Below, piece after piece: positions 15,201 to 28,575 of a DNA stretch of 64,000 nt. The notes below the pieces were generated by a model. It did no database searches and was not told the DNA's origin. It worked only from the letters and a program-made list of their open reading frames with translations. Numbering within the stretch: the stretch's first letter is position 1; each line of letters begins with the position of its first letter. This stretch comes from Drosophila pseudoobscura. Taxonomy: Eukaryota > Arthropoda > Insecta > Diptera > Drosophilidae. The position numbers were made by a program, and so were the translations under genes. Location of the stretch: contig NC_046680.1 in NCBI RefSeq assembly GCF_009870125.1, positions 17,937,501 through 18,001,500 of the forward strand, given 5' to 3'.

Positions 15201-15813
15201 CATTAATCCAGGAGATTGGAATACATATTTGTATATTTTTATAGATAATGGAATGATCGAATAACAGAGCACCCTGTGAGTGCTGGGTATCGGCTGGTCG
15301 GTGCCACTCGGCTCTCTGCTTCGTATTTGTTTTCTTCGAAATTCTCTCGGATTTATTGCACTTTTATTCATTCTCTCTCTCCCTCCCACTCCCCTGGCTC
15401 GCGCGGAGCCATTTAAAACCGTTAGCCGAAAGCCAAGGCGAACGAAAATCTGCATGCAAGAGTGTCAGCGTGTGAGTGTGTGTGTGGTTGTGTGTGTGTG
15501 TGTGTGTGGGTGTGAATCTATTTCTGCTAATGGCTGGACGTCCGGCTGTCCCATTCTCGCCCCTCCCCTACCCATCCTTTTCTTGGTTGCACTTCCCCAG
15601 TGAAGTGCCCCTTGCCGCTTGCCGCTTGCCACAGATAAAGCGGAAAACTTTCCACAAGAACACACACACACACACACACACCCACAAACACACACAGAGA
15701 ATAACAGTAACCGATTGTGCAATTCCGATAATGCATTATTCTTTTTTCTTTATTTTTTTTGTCAGCAGTCACTTCATGAATGATATGTTGTATGCCACAC
15801 GTACATACATACA

Positions 15814-15844
<31 letters not shown>

Positions 15845-18800
15845 GTATCTACAGTCTGTATTGTTACTTAAAGAACACTCTATCCTTTGATAAATCTATC
15901 GACAAATATTTGCGAAGAGAGAGTTAGAAATATAAACGGGAAAATCACATTGGTTGTTGCATTCGAAAGATTTGATTCTCACTACCATATACCATATGTA
16001 CATATGATAGTAGATCCTATCGATATCCTAGTACCACATCATATTATATGCGGCAGCGAGAGAGAGAGAAAAGGAGAGAAATTTGATTGATTCTTGGATT
16101 CCTTCCTTTAAACATCTGTATTGCCATTTTCCTCTTTTCTTTCTTAGGTTTTCATGAGTTTGTTCCCCACAAATTTATCCAGGGACTTCACCTAAGCAGA
16201 TAGATAGCATCATCAGGCGCTGCCACCTCTCTTGGCCCTTGCTGGCATGAATCATTGTCATTCGTAGCCCAAAAAATTGTGCAACCACGAGTGTATTCAC
16301 ATTCGCATTCGCATTCGCATTCGTGATGACTGAGATTGCTGTCCGCGTATCCGCGTGGGCGCTGGCGCTGGCGCTGGCGTACGGCGGGACATACAGGAAG
16401 AGAGCAAGAGAGGGCTAATGTGCATGCAGACCCAGTCTCAGTCGCCGTCTCTGTCTCCAGTTCCCGTGTGCAGACTGTCAAAATGTTGCATGCACAACAA
16501 ATGTCTCATATTTGAGTACGCGACACCATAATGATGGGGATACCGAAAGTGCATAAAACAGCGAGAAGAGATGGCGAGAGAGAGAGAGAGGAAAATCAGC
16601 ATAAATGCATCAATCATACGCTGCGTGGGTTGCCCAGACGATGCCACTCCACGATTCCTCTCCTGTCCCCCTTTCTTTTTTTGTTTGCTGCCACAATGAC
16701 ATTAAAAATCAATCAATGGCACTTACAAATTAATGAAATATACTATAAATACAACAAGCAACAATAATGATAATGAGAACGCGAGCCTGTCTGGGATTTT
16801 GCTGGGGGCTTATCTGGGGCTGTCCGCTGAGTGTTTTCTCTGGGGTTTGTGGAAATGCTGCTGCTGTTATCAGCTTTTAATTAAGAATATGAATCGTGTA
16901 CATAAACAAACGACAATACTTCCTATTTACTTCGATTTGCTGGTTTAGATGAAACCAGCACGTTTCCATGGAGATACCACGTGCCCCACGGGGTATACAC
17001 GTCACACAGGGAACGTGCTGACCGCCACAAATCTAGGGAAATCTCTCCATCTCTCTGCCACTTACAGGATAATAGCCGTCTCGATTTCATCTGGTTTTTA
17101 CCTGCTTTTTGTGGCACTATTCATTGGTATTCGCGGCGGGGTTTTTGTGCATTCCGCGCACTCTTTTGGCCAATGCAAATTGGGAATTATTTGTTCTTGT
17201 GCTCGGCTCGAAAATATTTCCGCTCTTTGAATTTCAATGCGTGGCAACAACAGCGGCACAGCGGCACACACAATTCCAGGTACGACTACTGGCTGGTTTT
17301 TCATTTTGCTGCCACTGCAGCTGCCGCTAAAAAGGATGCAGGATTTTTCTATGGCCCAATGCAGTTGCCTACGTGACACAATTAAAAAAATAAATAGAAA
17401 ATAAAACTCCACTTTATCCATACACTTTCCAGGGAGCCGGAGGAAGGAAGGGTATCGTGATTATTGTCATGGCTCTGGCACAAAAAACACTCTGAATCAC
17501 AATCCAAATATAGTCGCCATATGGCTAAGCGATGGGATCTGCAAGGGTATCTAACGCTTCGCCCACCTGTGCCACCTGTGCCACCTGTGCCACCACTGCC
17601 ACATCGTCGCTTGTTTTGTATGGAAAGCGAAATTTAATAAAAATTAAAATACAAAAAATAAAAAGCTCTTCTGACGACAGGTAAAAGCATGCATCCTGTT
17701 GCATGGCTGACCAGAAAGGTCCTTTGATTAAAGTTGTTGTTGAAAAGTGGTTTACCCTTTTGAAAAATGCTCTAATTAGGAAAAGGGTTGTCCGAATAAT
17801 GGACATTAAATTGGAGTTTTATAACCAAAAATAAAAAGAGCATAATTTCCTAGAGAATATAAATAAGATTATACAAAATTATGTATAATCCTATGAATAT
17901 TTATTTATGTTTCTTGCCAAAAAAATCAAATTGTTTGCTTGAGTAGAAATACCACGAAAGATGAGTCAAGGATATTGTTAATTTTATTAATAATTATGTT
18001 AATCATATGCTAAATGTTAAACAAAAGCCAAATCGTACTAAATTATTAGTCACAAATTGGTAGCTGGGGGGGTTTTGGGATTTCCTGCTCTCCAATCGAA
18101 TCCGAGTCTCATTAACGCATGTGGCACACACACACACACACACACACACAGTTGTGTGTCAAGCGGCATTTGTCACTGGGATAAACAGATAAACAGATTG
18201 TCATTATTTGTACACCTCTGGCTGACTGACAGACAAATTACTTGTGCCTTAAAATAATGCTAATTTATTCGAAAGCAAACAGTCAGCACTCTCCCAACGG
18301 AAATATCTTTTATTGTAATTGATAATCACGTTAATGTGCTACTCAATTTATTAACGCCTTACACCCGTACTGCTGCCCCTGTCCCAGCCCCTGTCTCTGT
18401 TGCAACAGTGAATCAGCAGCATTTTGAGTTAATTAATAACAGCACATTTAATCTGTTCCAAGTCTCGGGGAGCTGCCACTCTTTTCCTGTCTCTGATTAT
18501 GGCATATGGAGTTGACATTTATACGAATAACTACACGATCAGATCTCTCTCTGGAGTCTCCCTCTCTCTTCCCACTTTATGACTGTCCGCCTGGTGCATT
18601 CAACTGGCGCTCCAAGAACTGTCGCATGAGCCCTATTTAAGAGGCATGCTCTTACGAATTGTGTTTTTGAGTGCTGCCCATAAAACCGATCGAATTGGAA
18701 CTTCTGCCTGGCTCCGCCTACCAGGAAGCCATAAAACAATCAACGAAATTTCACTCGAATGCGGCATCAACTGCATTAATTGCATTCCCAAAGAGATGGA

Positions 18801-21800
18801 GGCGGAGGCGAAGGAGGAGGAGGGATGTGAGGGAATTATGGAGGAACTGAGGAACTGCCGTCGATTCTGACACTTTTGTAGGCCCCCTGACAATGGAGCC
18901 ATTAAATATGAGTAATGCGGGGAATGTTTACGAATAATTTCAATACTGTTTATGGTTTTCCTTTTTTGGGTAAATGGGAACGGGATTGGGATTGACCGGC
19001 AGGCACACTCCTCTCCGAGATGTCTCTGAATAATAGTCTCTTAAATTCAAAGAACTTTTTGATAATCTCTCTATAAAAATATCAACATTAAAGAATACAT
19101 TTCACACTTCCACAAAGATTACATTCAACAGAATTTTATGAGCATTGATAAGAATGCAAACACGGTGAAGTGTTGGAATAAATAATTTCAAGATTTTGAA
19201 TCTTTTTTCAACAGAAAAAATATATGTACTCGAATATATAATTACTTTGTTTTCCAATAAAAAGACCAAAGAATTCCTTATTAATAGCTTCGATCATCAA
19301 AAGTTCTCTGAAAGAGGAATAGCATCCACCTGTTCAACCGCTTCCATTCCATCTGAGATCTGGCGGAGATCCTCCCACGCACACAGCAATCAACAATAAT
19401 TGATGTATGCATAAGTACAAAATACAAAATATAAAAGTTTGGCTGCCCACAAAAGTCTGTTGATGACAAGACGACTTCCTTGTGGAGTTTCCTGCTCCAT
19501 TTCCATTTCCATTCCCATTTCCATTTCCATGAGTTTTGCCAATTAGAATTTTGCGAAAACTTGAAAGCAAATTTGCAACAGTTTGTTAGGGCACCCCCCC
19601 TGCCCCTCCGCTGTCCTGTGGCAGTGTCTCAGTGTCAGTGGCAGCAAGACATACATATAGAACTGAAGTGCGTGTGGATATGCAAATGTGTATTTTATGG
19701 TCGACTCGTGTGGGCAGAGACAGAGAGAGAGAGAGATAAAGCTAACTTCACTTTCTAGTACAGTATTTTCCGGACAACTTCCGCTGGGGCATGCAGCAAT
19801 GCCGTGACCCTGCTGCACCCCGCAACGTCTTACGCGCCCCGGCCCTCTTGTCTTTTGCCACTCGTTTTCATCATTTCATTTGATTACACGCCACTCATAA
19901 GCGCGACAGCGACTGTGACTGTCACTGCGACTGCCAGTGCGTGAGTGTATGCGGACAATTCGTTGGCAGTGTGTGTGTGTGTGTGTGTATTGGTGCGTTT
20001 ATTGAACCGAGAGGCTACGGCGCATACGGCAGCGCCTAGCTGGCGACGGCGACACATAGCCGCCAGACGTTGTGTTCTCAGTTTCACTCTCTTTTTTCGC
20101 TCTCTCTATACATACATACGCCTCCTCCATACAATGCTCCATATATGTCGCTGCATATACCCGGTATGTATGTATGTGTGTGCGCTGCATATACCCCTCT
20201 TTATATGCCACATATGTACATATGTTTGCACATTGAAGCGGCGGCTGGGACATCCATCCATTGGCTTCGATGTCCTTACTAAATAAACAATATGCGGGCA
20301 CCAGACGGAGGAGGTCGAGCTCTCCCTAGCATTTCTCCCGCTTTCTTTACATCTTTTTATTCTCTGCCTTCCAATTACCATTTTCGCACTTTAATAAATG
20401 CCAACTTTCGAACCGACTGCCTCGAATACGTAAACAGTAGTTCCACATCCTGTCCGCCCAGGCCTCTGTCTGGTGCCCCTGCTGCTGACTCATCGGCGAG
20501 GAGTTCAACGTCCTGGCGCGCCTTTAAGAACTTGCCCCGGCGACTCCTTGGCAGGCAGTCAGGCAGGCAGGCAGGCAGGAACGGGCGAGCGAAAGAAAGA
20601 AAGGAAGGAAAATCCAAGAATAAATTGCTCATATTTTGTTATTTTGATTAAAAAGGCGCCCGCGCTCATTAACTCTATCCACACACAAGAGCTCAAGCAA
20701 ATGTCCTATCGTGGAGCCACATGCTCGTGCATCGAGGGCCACTGGGATGCAGGCCCCGCCGAAACAATAAGCGTGCATTGTGCTTGGGGATGGGGGCCTC
20801 CACACACTCGCCACCAGACTGGGGATCGGACGGTAGGGGCTGGATCGGATAGGGGGTCTGGCCCTCATTTCTTGCACCAAATGAGTGCACACACAGCGGA
20901 CAGTGCGTTACAGTGGCGAAGTACCACTGGTCCTACAGCGAAAGATGTGCATTTGCTGTACAAAATTCCCATAAGTAAACGGTCAGCACAACCAGGAGCA
21001 AATTGGTATTTTTTTTTTGGATTAAATACCGAAAAATAGCCACAACGAATAATTTGTGCAACATTTTTGGGAGCCTTACACTTCCGACACGCACTGTACG
21101 TGGCATGTATAGACCATTTTGGGATTTTGGGGTCAGGCCTATGAGAGGCCGCTGAGGCAGAAGCAGAAGCAGTCGGTGGGGGCACGGCGTCCGCCGCCTT
21201 TGGATTCGCCTTATCTTGATGGTGTGCAACCGCTCTGCTCGGAATATGCATATGTACATTCCGTATACGGACACGAGGGAGAGCGCGGAATGAATGAATG
21301 TCTGCCACTGCAACTGCAACTGCAACTGCCACTGGATGTGCCACTGCCACTGCCACCGCAACTGCAATTGCAGCACCAATGAGCATTTGCCTGCTCGCTG
21401 TTGCATTCTCAGCTGTTGTGTGGCTGCTGTTGTTTCTCCTGACCTCCGGCTGCAGGCACTCCTCTCCCTCTCTTTCGCTCTCTCTCTCTCTATCTCTCTC
21501 TTGAGTTGGGGAATTTAATTTTGGTTTATTTTCCATGCAGATCCATAATCGTCAATTATTTATGTGACTGCACTGCGGCGATTGCAGCCACGACAATGGT
21601 TGATTTTTATTAAGTTTTCCACATTCGGAATAAATATTGAATGTTTTTGCATTGATTGGGAATTGTGTCAAATGTTATTACAGCCACTCATCATTCATAC
21701 ACCAATTGAATGGTTTCGTTTAAGCTTTATTAAAATGGGTTTTTATCCGAAAGAGAACGCTCTATGGGAAGTGGAACAAGTTCTTAAGTTTCGACTGGAT

Positions 21801-22061
21801 CCCCTCCGTACTCGTACAGGAAACACAATCCACTTGAGGTCCACTGCCCACACTCACCATAAGATCCTCGGAAATGACGCTCTTCGGCTTGCCGGCCCGC
21901 CCGCTCTGCAACTCCATGTGGTCTGCGGTGGGCGGGTGATGCTGCTTCTGCTGCTTCTCTCCTACATGCTTATGATGCTCGTGCGGCAGATCCTGGATGG
22001 CATTTGTCTGTGCAACAAAGAGAGCCAGCAGCAGCAGGCCACCGACACATGTGGAACACAT
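5764..22061 (-). CDS. Mmp2: Matrix metalloproteinase 2, 5' part (signal peptide and prodomain); gene continues beyond the left edge
   Basis: This is a secreted, membrane-associated zinc endopeptidase that remodels extracellular matrix and basement membrane. Three coding exons are seen: 21858-22061, 6109-6210 and 5764-5966, joined in phase 0, with the last ending in phase 2 at a GTGAGT donor. The 170-residue translation has a signal peptide (about 1-22), a His/Lys-rich linker, a peptidoglycan-binding-like prodomain (YNYLMQFDYLPKSD onward, from 69), the cysteine switch PRCGVGD with Cys126, and a furin-type RVRR site at 151-154. The catalytic domain starts right after it (YVLQGPKWSKTDLTW). No HExxHxxGxxH zinc motif occurs in the window, so the catalytic, hinge and hemopexin exons must lie further left. 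The cysteine switch and prodomain leave little doubt about the family. The choice of Mmp2 over Mmp1 rests on recalled prodomain similarity and on Uba1 and dap as neighbours. Confidence 0.9.
6109..6210 (-). CDS. Mmp2: Mmp2 coding exon 2 (prodomain)
   Basis: A 34-codon exon between a pyrimidine-rich acceptor (TTCTCCTTGCAG) and a GTATGT donor, phase 0 at both ends. It encodes YNYLMQFDYLPKSD and the segment ending in VRSLQ, the first helices of the MMP prodomain. Confidence 0.9.
8040..8420 (-). promoter_or_regulatory. Possible internal promoter or 5' exon inside Mmp2 intron 1
   Basis: This island stands out from its AT-rich surroundings by higher GC content. On the minus strand it has an initiator-like TCAGTTG near 8380, followed by a 100-codon open frame (ATG at 8341). 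GA-rich sequence lies just upstream at 8400-8425. No TATA box or clear DPE is seen. An alternative Mmp2 promoter, an enhancer or chance are all possible. Confidence 0.25.
9160..9195. repeat. (CAG)12 microsatellite
   Basis: Twelve nearly perfect CAG triplets within Mmp2 intron 1. They are open in several frames but have no coding context. Confidence 0.9.
15801..15845. repeat. (ACAT)n microsatellite
   Basis: About ten ACAT units lie in Mmp2 intron 1, shortly after a (CA)n run at 15660-15681 and a (TG)n run near 15490-15515. Confidence 0.9.
21858..22061 (-). CDS. Mmp2: Mmp2 coding exon 1 (signal peptide, linker)
   Basis: The exon encodes 68 residues beginning MCSTCVGGLLLLALFVAQ, a clean signal peptide, followed by a His/Gln/Lys-rich stretch. 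It ends at ATG|GTGAGTG. The frame stays open upstream to 22118, which would add 19 residues (start MKRFCFNK). I chose the ATG at 22061 because it puts the hydrophobic core next to the N terminus. The longer start is possible. Confidence 0.8.
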
Positions 22062-23400
22062 TTCTTTGTCGTTTTGTTTTGTTATCTCTTTTATTTTGTT
22101 GAAACAAAAACGTTTCACTTTACTTCACTAAATATGAGATTCACTCGCTTTTCGGAGCCCTTTTTTCGGACTGGAATTAGTTTCGGTGTTGGACTGACGA
22201 TTCGTAATTGGAAATTGAACTTTTGCCACTTTTTTGTTTGTTAATTTTTCGTTTGGACGCGACCGCGAGGGTTGACACACGCGCAGTGGCACCGGCGCCA
22301 GTGGCAGAAACAGCTGCAGAAGCAACAACGGAAGCAGAAACTAAGCGCAGTGGCAGTGGCAGAGACTACAAGGGTGGGGGGTATGCTTTGTTTTGTTTCG
22401 TGTTTCTTCCTCTTTCGGGTTTGTTGTGGCCAAGTTCTGCGTCTTGGACCCGCGAGTGTTCTGTTTGCTCCTCTCCAGCTGTTCTTTCCTTTTGTTCCGT
22501 TCCTGGAGCTCGTCTCGTTCCTCAGCTCTCTCTGCTTCTCTGTCCTTAACTCCCGCTCCTCTTTTACATATGACGCACACAATGCGTGCCTTTGGGAGGG
22601 GGCAGCGTGGAAGGAGAACCGGGGGTGCCTTGCTGGTGGCCGCCCTATTAGGAGTGTTACTGGTGGCTGGTGGCTGGTGTGGCGTCGCGTGGTGGGGAGC
22701 CTTGTATGTGTTGGAATAATGGATTAAATTTAAACTTTGAAAATACACACGAGACGACGCACTATTAAATACACATTAGCTTATGCTATTCCATTCCTCC
22801 TTTCTATTGCCACAAAAACAACAACAACACAATTAATTTGGCACGCGACGCATTTACAAAGGAGGAGGAAGCCTTTGTTGTTCTTAGCCAGCCCCGTTCC
22901 GTTTCGTTCCGATCCGATCCCGATGCGGATTCCAGTGCCGAAACCCACTCGCTCTCACACACGCACAACACACGCACACGTTGACGGATGGCTTTTGTTT
23001 CCCTCACAAAAGACGATAAGTAGGCGGCGGCACTCACTGCAGCGAGAACAACGACAACATACGCCTCTCTTTCGATGCGTCTTTATTCGTGTTTCGGTAT
23101 AGGTTTATTATTCCTGCCCTGCATTTAATGTAAGTCTTATGTATATCAAAATCGCGTTTAAAATATTTATTTCGCGTTACAGTGCGGCGGGTACCGCTCC
23201 GCGCAAACCGTCGGGAAAGAGTGACTGTGACTCTTGACTGGAAACAACGCCGCTGGTTCGGCTGCCTGCCTGACGGCCCCCACTCTTTCTCAATTAATCG
23301 AGCGGAGAGACAGAGTCGGCAAGAGAGAAAGAGAGAGCGTTGGAGATCAGAGACCACAGCCCACAGACCAGAGAGCATGCTGTAATGCGCTGATTAACTA
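22062..23400 (-). promoter_or_regulatory. Probable Mmp2 5' UTR and promoter region
   Basis: Upstream of the Mmp2 ATG, on the minus strand, the sequence has the texture of a fly 5' leader. It is rich in GTGTGTG and GAGAG runs and has no long conserved frame. Farther upstream (about 23,280-23,345) there is a dense cluster of GAGAG/CTCTC elements of the kind bound by GAGA factor. I could not fix a single start site: no TATA box stands at a convincing distance from an initiator. Confidence 0.4.
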
Positions 23401-26400
23401 AGGATAAGGCAAAACTCTTAGTGCAACTGTTGGGACTCTCTCTCTCTCTCTCTTACTCTCTCGATGTGGGTGTAGGTGTACCAGGTGTGGACTTCCCGCT
23501 CTCGCTCTGCGTGTGATCTGTTTCTCTGCCTGCACTGAACTCAAATAAGAGACTATCTGGAGGAAGTCCTCACCTCAATTTAACACGCCCTGGGTGATTT
23601 TCAAACCCACTTGGAAGTCCGTAGCGGTGCGAGTCTTAACACGTTTATGCTAAGACCTGGCGCCACTTGTGGATTGCACAATGAACAGAGGCCGGAGCCT
23701 GGAGCCCGGAGCCGGGAGCCCGGAGCCCGAAGCACAAAGCAGATGATGGCCAATTTTGATCGCCCTGCTGCTGCGGGTTAGTAATGATAATAATAATAAT
23801 AATGATTGATTTGACAGTTCTTTGAATGGCCGAATAAAGCGTGTGGCGATGTACATATGAGATAATGCCCAAAAAGAAGTCGGCAAGCGAACGCCAAAAG
23901 AGGATTCCAGTTGACTGGAAAGGCAGTTCTCTATCTATCTCTCTCGCACCACAAGGCGTAGGTAATTGAAAATCGTATACACTGAGGAAAAAGTTACATT
24001 GTAACTCTCAAGATATCAACTTTGTCAGCTCGAAAATATTCTCCTATAATATCCAGTTGATCTTCAAATATGAATACCATTTGTTGAGTATTAACTTACC
24101 GTGAATTCAAAATGATGAATGATTTTTTCAGATGTACCGTGTAGCAGTTGGATTTATGAATGAAACGACAAACCTGTTAATTGTCGACTCATCGTCACAT
24201 ACGTATTTCGTACTACTTACTCACACCACAATCCAATCGTTTGGGGAAACCCAATAAATAATTCATAAATATTCGATCAATATAACCTCCGTAAGCGTCT
24301 GCATATGGATATGTACATATATTTCTATATGTTTAAAATTTGATGATCATGATCAATGCCCATTTAAATTCAATTTGTTACCACTTAATCATAGCCAATC
24401 TAGAAGAGATACACGTTGATCTACTCGAACTTCAATGTATTGATGATTCGATCATAAATGTATGCATGTATAGTCCCATTTGTGTACAGTGCGTTCCATA
24501 TCGGAACTTAGTTCTGTGAAACCCTTAAGAAGATGTCTTTGAATCAGATGTCTTTAATGATATACATATCTAGCGATAAACACCACAATCTTAATATCAT
24601 TTTAGATAACATCTATGCCTCTGAAACGCACTGTCTCTTCAGAGAAGTATCCGAAGCTGTTTGCCGGCAATTTCTGTAGTTCTGTAGACGGAGGTCTTGG
24701 GTTCAAGCGCTAATTGAACACGAAATTGAATGCAAAACGGATTTTACGTATGTGTAGCTCGCTCTGCAGTTGACCCACAAAATGAGAACCAAAATAAATA
24801 AGTGACACATGGTCGAGCCCTGGGAAATACATTTGTACATACATACGTAGCCGTGCTCACTACGAGTACTATGTTATCAATGTATTATCAGATCAGTCAC
24901 CTCCCAAATTATTACTCAATGGACGGTGCGTTGCGCAACTTTAGCCGGAAATCGATACACCCGATGCATCAGAACTGTCCCAGAACTGTTGGTCTTTGGC
25001 TGCCAGGGTCAGGATCGTACTCTCTATCGTACCATTTCCTGCCTGGCGAAGTGGCATGCAGATACGGTATAGGCGCCCCAGCATTATAAGTGGAAGGTTA
25101 GTAACTTTCGGAGTCAATGACTCAGTGGGGCGGATATCTTGTTTATTGCATTTCTCGACAAGTGCACACAAAACAGATAAATATATATATGTGTACATAT
25201 ATATAAATATATATTTGTACCCCTATCTTATAGTTACAGAACGGGCCTCGCCAACCCCGAACAGGCCTCGATTCTTCAGTTCGTGACATATATCATTTAT
25301 GGCAAAGTGTCGTATGGTAATGCCTCCGGGGCATATGCATCTTCTGACAGCCAGTCCGGCTGTCTGCCTGGCTGCCTGGCTGCCTGGCGGGCTTTCTGCG
25401 TGGGTGGGTGGCACGGACGTCTGACCGATATGGCGAAACGTTGTGTGTTTTCGATGTCATATGTGTAAGTAGTTCCTGCGGATGGAGTCCGTTGTGCAAG
25501 CAAAATAGTGTTTATGACTCAATTGAAACCCCGCTCACCCGCCCGATCTAAAATGGAAGTGGTAGCATGTACATACTCCACCGAATGGGGTGGTACACGC
25601 GATTAACATACTACCGTTTTCCAAGTGCGCAAAATCGAACACGTTCCCCCGGTGACAGACAGACAACAGGCAGGAAATCAAAGAAATTACTAATTCTGTT
25701 GTAAAAAAGACAGAGACTTTCTCGCATGACGCACACGTTCGCCGTCTTTATAGCCGAAATTCATGATTGCACACAAATATGGACGAGCATGTTGCTTTAT
25801 AGAGGGCATAGAGATGGCTCTGGACAGGAAATGCCAAACCAATTGACCTTCCATTCCCTTTCCCATTTAAAGTGATCCCCAGTGCATCCGAAAGTGTCAT
25901 GTTTGAACATGTGATTTGTCCCACTGTGCCCGATGCGGCGCCGTCTTTCCGAGTATCCGAGTAATTAATTAAAATATGCATTTAATGCACTCTGTCACAA
26001 CAATTGCTCCCATGTCCATCTGCTCCGATGCATCGTGCATTGCACTCGCCTTGCCTTGCCTTGCCTTGCCTTGCCTTGCCTTGCCGTGTGTCCCTGTCCA
26101 TGTCAGAGAGAGAGGCTTTCCTTGGCTGATTCTGATTCCGATTTTCCGCTCAACATGTTAATTAATCAAATTCGGCTCGTTATCGCACGGAAAGTGTCTC
26201 ACGGCCGAGTGACAATTTATTGAATGCAATACATTTCAAAGGAAAACAAACCATTAATTTAAAGCAAATTAAAATTCCATATCCGATTTGCATGAGAAAT
26301 TGCCAGAAATGTCTGTATGATAGCATATTTTGGATATTAGCCAAACAGGTTGCCCGAAGACAAAAGACTGCCATCCCCCCCGATTCTTGGTCGAATTTTC

Positions 26401-27900
26401 AATGCTCTTCCTTGGAATACAACAGATTCTACCACCAATGCCCTTGCCATTAGCTGTGTGTTCAGTTTGACGACCACTCAAGATAATCTCACGCCTCGAC
26501 ACTTTCGAAATTCGTTTGGAAATTTATAGCTCCTCTGCTCGCACACATTTCGCGATCTTTCTCACCTGAGAGAAGCGGAGAGCAGAGCGGCTCTATGGCT
26601 GGGTGCTTTCCCCAGCGCTCGCGCGGCGTTTCGTTCCCCATTCCCCATGAGTCAACAGCCTTTGGGTTAGTGGCTGATCATCATCCAAAACGCTGACGCA
26701 CATAAAAAAATCAGAGAATTTTTTACCCAAGTATCTGCTGCTGGTAGTGGTTCATCACAATACGCAGAAGCCACTGGCCAGTCCCCAACAACAAAGAACG
26801 ACATTCAACAAACTACATGAAAGTGGATCATGCAAATACGTATCTGTGCTGCACTGGCCGCAATATACCATAAAGAAAAGAAAAGCGGGTATTACGTTAA
26901 TGAAATTTCCATATAGCAATCCAAGTTCAGTTTATCTTAAATCCAAAGAATTGAAGGAGTCATAGGGCTCTCTAGAAGTCTTCAGAGTCTAAAATTGCAT
27001 ATCCTGTCAGGGGTCCGAGGCTGTTGTGAATGTGAAGGTTTTTCCTATGAGACCTATATATACGATATTGCAGCATTACGGGCTGTTTTTTTAGCGGCAC
27101 TATGATGTGGGTAGAGGAATCAAAGTCTGTCGAAGTCGAACCACTAATAAACTAACAGTTCAAAAGTCGTAAGCAGACTTTAACACTCTTGCCATGGTTT
27201 AATGTAACTTAATTTCACTTAAGCCACAAATTCTGCTTAAGATCATAATAATTTTCATTATCAAATTTAGTTTCCAGCCAAAGGTTGAGCCCAAAACTTT
27301 GATTATGCTGTCCGGAACAGACTCCCAGCCAACAGGGAGGAGAGGAGATACTGAATCGTCTTGGCAGTTCGTCCACGTGCCACGTTCCTGCTCACGCATT
27401 TTGCCTGTTTGTTTCATTAAGAGCATAATTTGAGCAACTTTCGCCCCAAAAGCCGCAGCAGCAGCAGAAGACCAAGGCGAAGACGAAGGGAAGGAGGCAT
27501 AACTTTGGCTATACTTCAGCTGCATTGCGTGTAATATTTAATTATAAGAAGCCACCCAGCGCCATCCATCCATCCAGGCAGGCAGGCAGTCAGGCAGCAT
27601 CCAGGAACCAGGAACCGTCGTCCTGCAAGTTGCAGCGCAACTTTACGGCACTTGCCAATTGCACTTCAGTGGCAGCCTCCTTCCATAAACGTCCTGAGAG
27701 AGAGAGAGGGCATAAAATATTTAATTGTGTCACGTAACTTTCTGCCAAACTGACGGCAAGGGTACGGATAGTACGGGTAAGGGTATATACAGTATGCATT
27801 ACAATTCGGCTGTTGTGGGAGTGGCATGGGAAATGAGATTACAAATGTCAAGTGTTGCACGAAATGTATATTCCCATCGAATCAGCATCGCTGCTCCATT
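23401..27900. other. Intergenic region between Mmp2 and Uba1
   Basis: No coding region supported. It contains TC runs (23,440-23,462), an ATT/ATA run near 23,790, a (TTGCC)7 repeat at 26,049-26,085, and a GC-rich patch at about 26,560-26,640. Confidence 0.6.
26049..26085. repeat. (TTGCC)7 pentanucleotide repeat
   Basis: Seven tandem TTGCC units in the intergenic stretch upstream of Mmp2 and downstream of Uba1. Confidence 0.85.
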
Positions 27901-27920
27901 TACCATATGAAATATACAGC

Positions 27921-28575
27921 TTTATTCATTTCACTTTTCTCCTCTTCGAATACAATGATGTAATTTAATTAGTTGTTACGTTCATATACAAAAAAAAATA
28001 TATATATCTCGATTTGTATGAGAGAAAAATGTGTATAAGTGAAATTCACTCATTGCTACATTTTTCCCCCCAATTTCCGTTTCGTACAGATGCCAAATTT
28101 CAAAATACTCTTAAATAAAATCCTTCTTTCGTTCAGTTTCAGTTTCAGTTTTTCCATCTTTATAACTATGCTGAGCAGAGAGTTTCTTCAGTTTTCCCCA
28201 TTAAGTGGTGTGTATTTTTGCTTTAAGTCGAGTCTTTGTATTTATCGTATGTTTGCGAATTCTTTTGCCGTTCCTTAGAGGATGCACACGCACATAATAT
28301 TTATATATATATATATATAGGTAATTTATAGATCTTCTCCGGTTTGCTCTTGTAATTCCTCTCCGTTTTCCTCCTTCTTTTCGTTTGATGGTGTGCTTGT
28401 GAAATAAACCAACATTAAAATGCACATAGGCTACACGAATTGCTTGTTGTTTTGCTTTGCTTTTGTTTAGGGACGCCAGGCCTCGTTAACGGGAGTAAAT
28501 AATAGAAATAATTTACGTTATAAATTAAAATTATATGTGGGGTGGTTCGACAGCTACTATGAGGGCCGGAACATC
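27921..28575 (-). other. Uba1 3' UTR with poly(A) signal
   Basis: The stretch after the Uba1 stop codon is AT-rich and non-coding. On the minus strand an AATAAA hexamer lies at 27,921-27,926, giving a 3' UTR of about 650 bases if used. A TA-dinucleotide run lies near 28,302-28,320. Confidence 0.5.

Larger units (their letters stand above)
6211..21857 (-). other. Mmp2 intron 1 (15.6 kb), gene-poor
   Basis: No conserved coding exon is recognised on either strand. The sequence is a patchwork of AT-rich stretches, CAG/CTG runs, GAGA/TCTC runs, (CA)n, (CATA)n and hexamer repeats, as is common in regulatory introns of Drosophila developmental genes. The open frames up to about 190 codons have low-complexity composition and no family likeness. 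A GC-richer island at about 8040-8420 is listed separately. Confidence 0.6.

Noticed and set aside
20473-21536. Overlapping open frames of 188 (plus) and 223 (minus) codons
   Set aside because: Built from low-complexity repeats (GGCA, GCAACT and TCTC runs); no domain.
21564-22244. 226-codon plus-strand open frame
   Set aside because: Overlaps Mmp2 exon 1 in antisense and has no family match.
24660-24725. GGTTCAAGC-like T-loop, considered for a tRNA
   Set aside because: No matching acceptor stem or anticodon arm could be paired around it.
26049-26085. Regular repeat considered as a CRISPR-like array
   Set aside because: A simple pentanucleotide microsatellite without spacers, in a eukaryotic genome.
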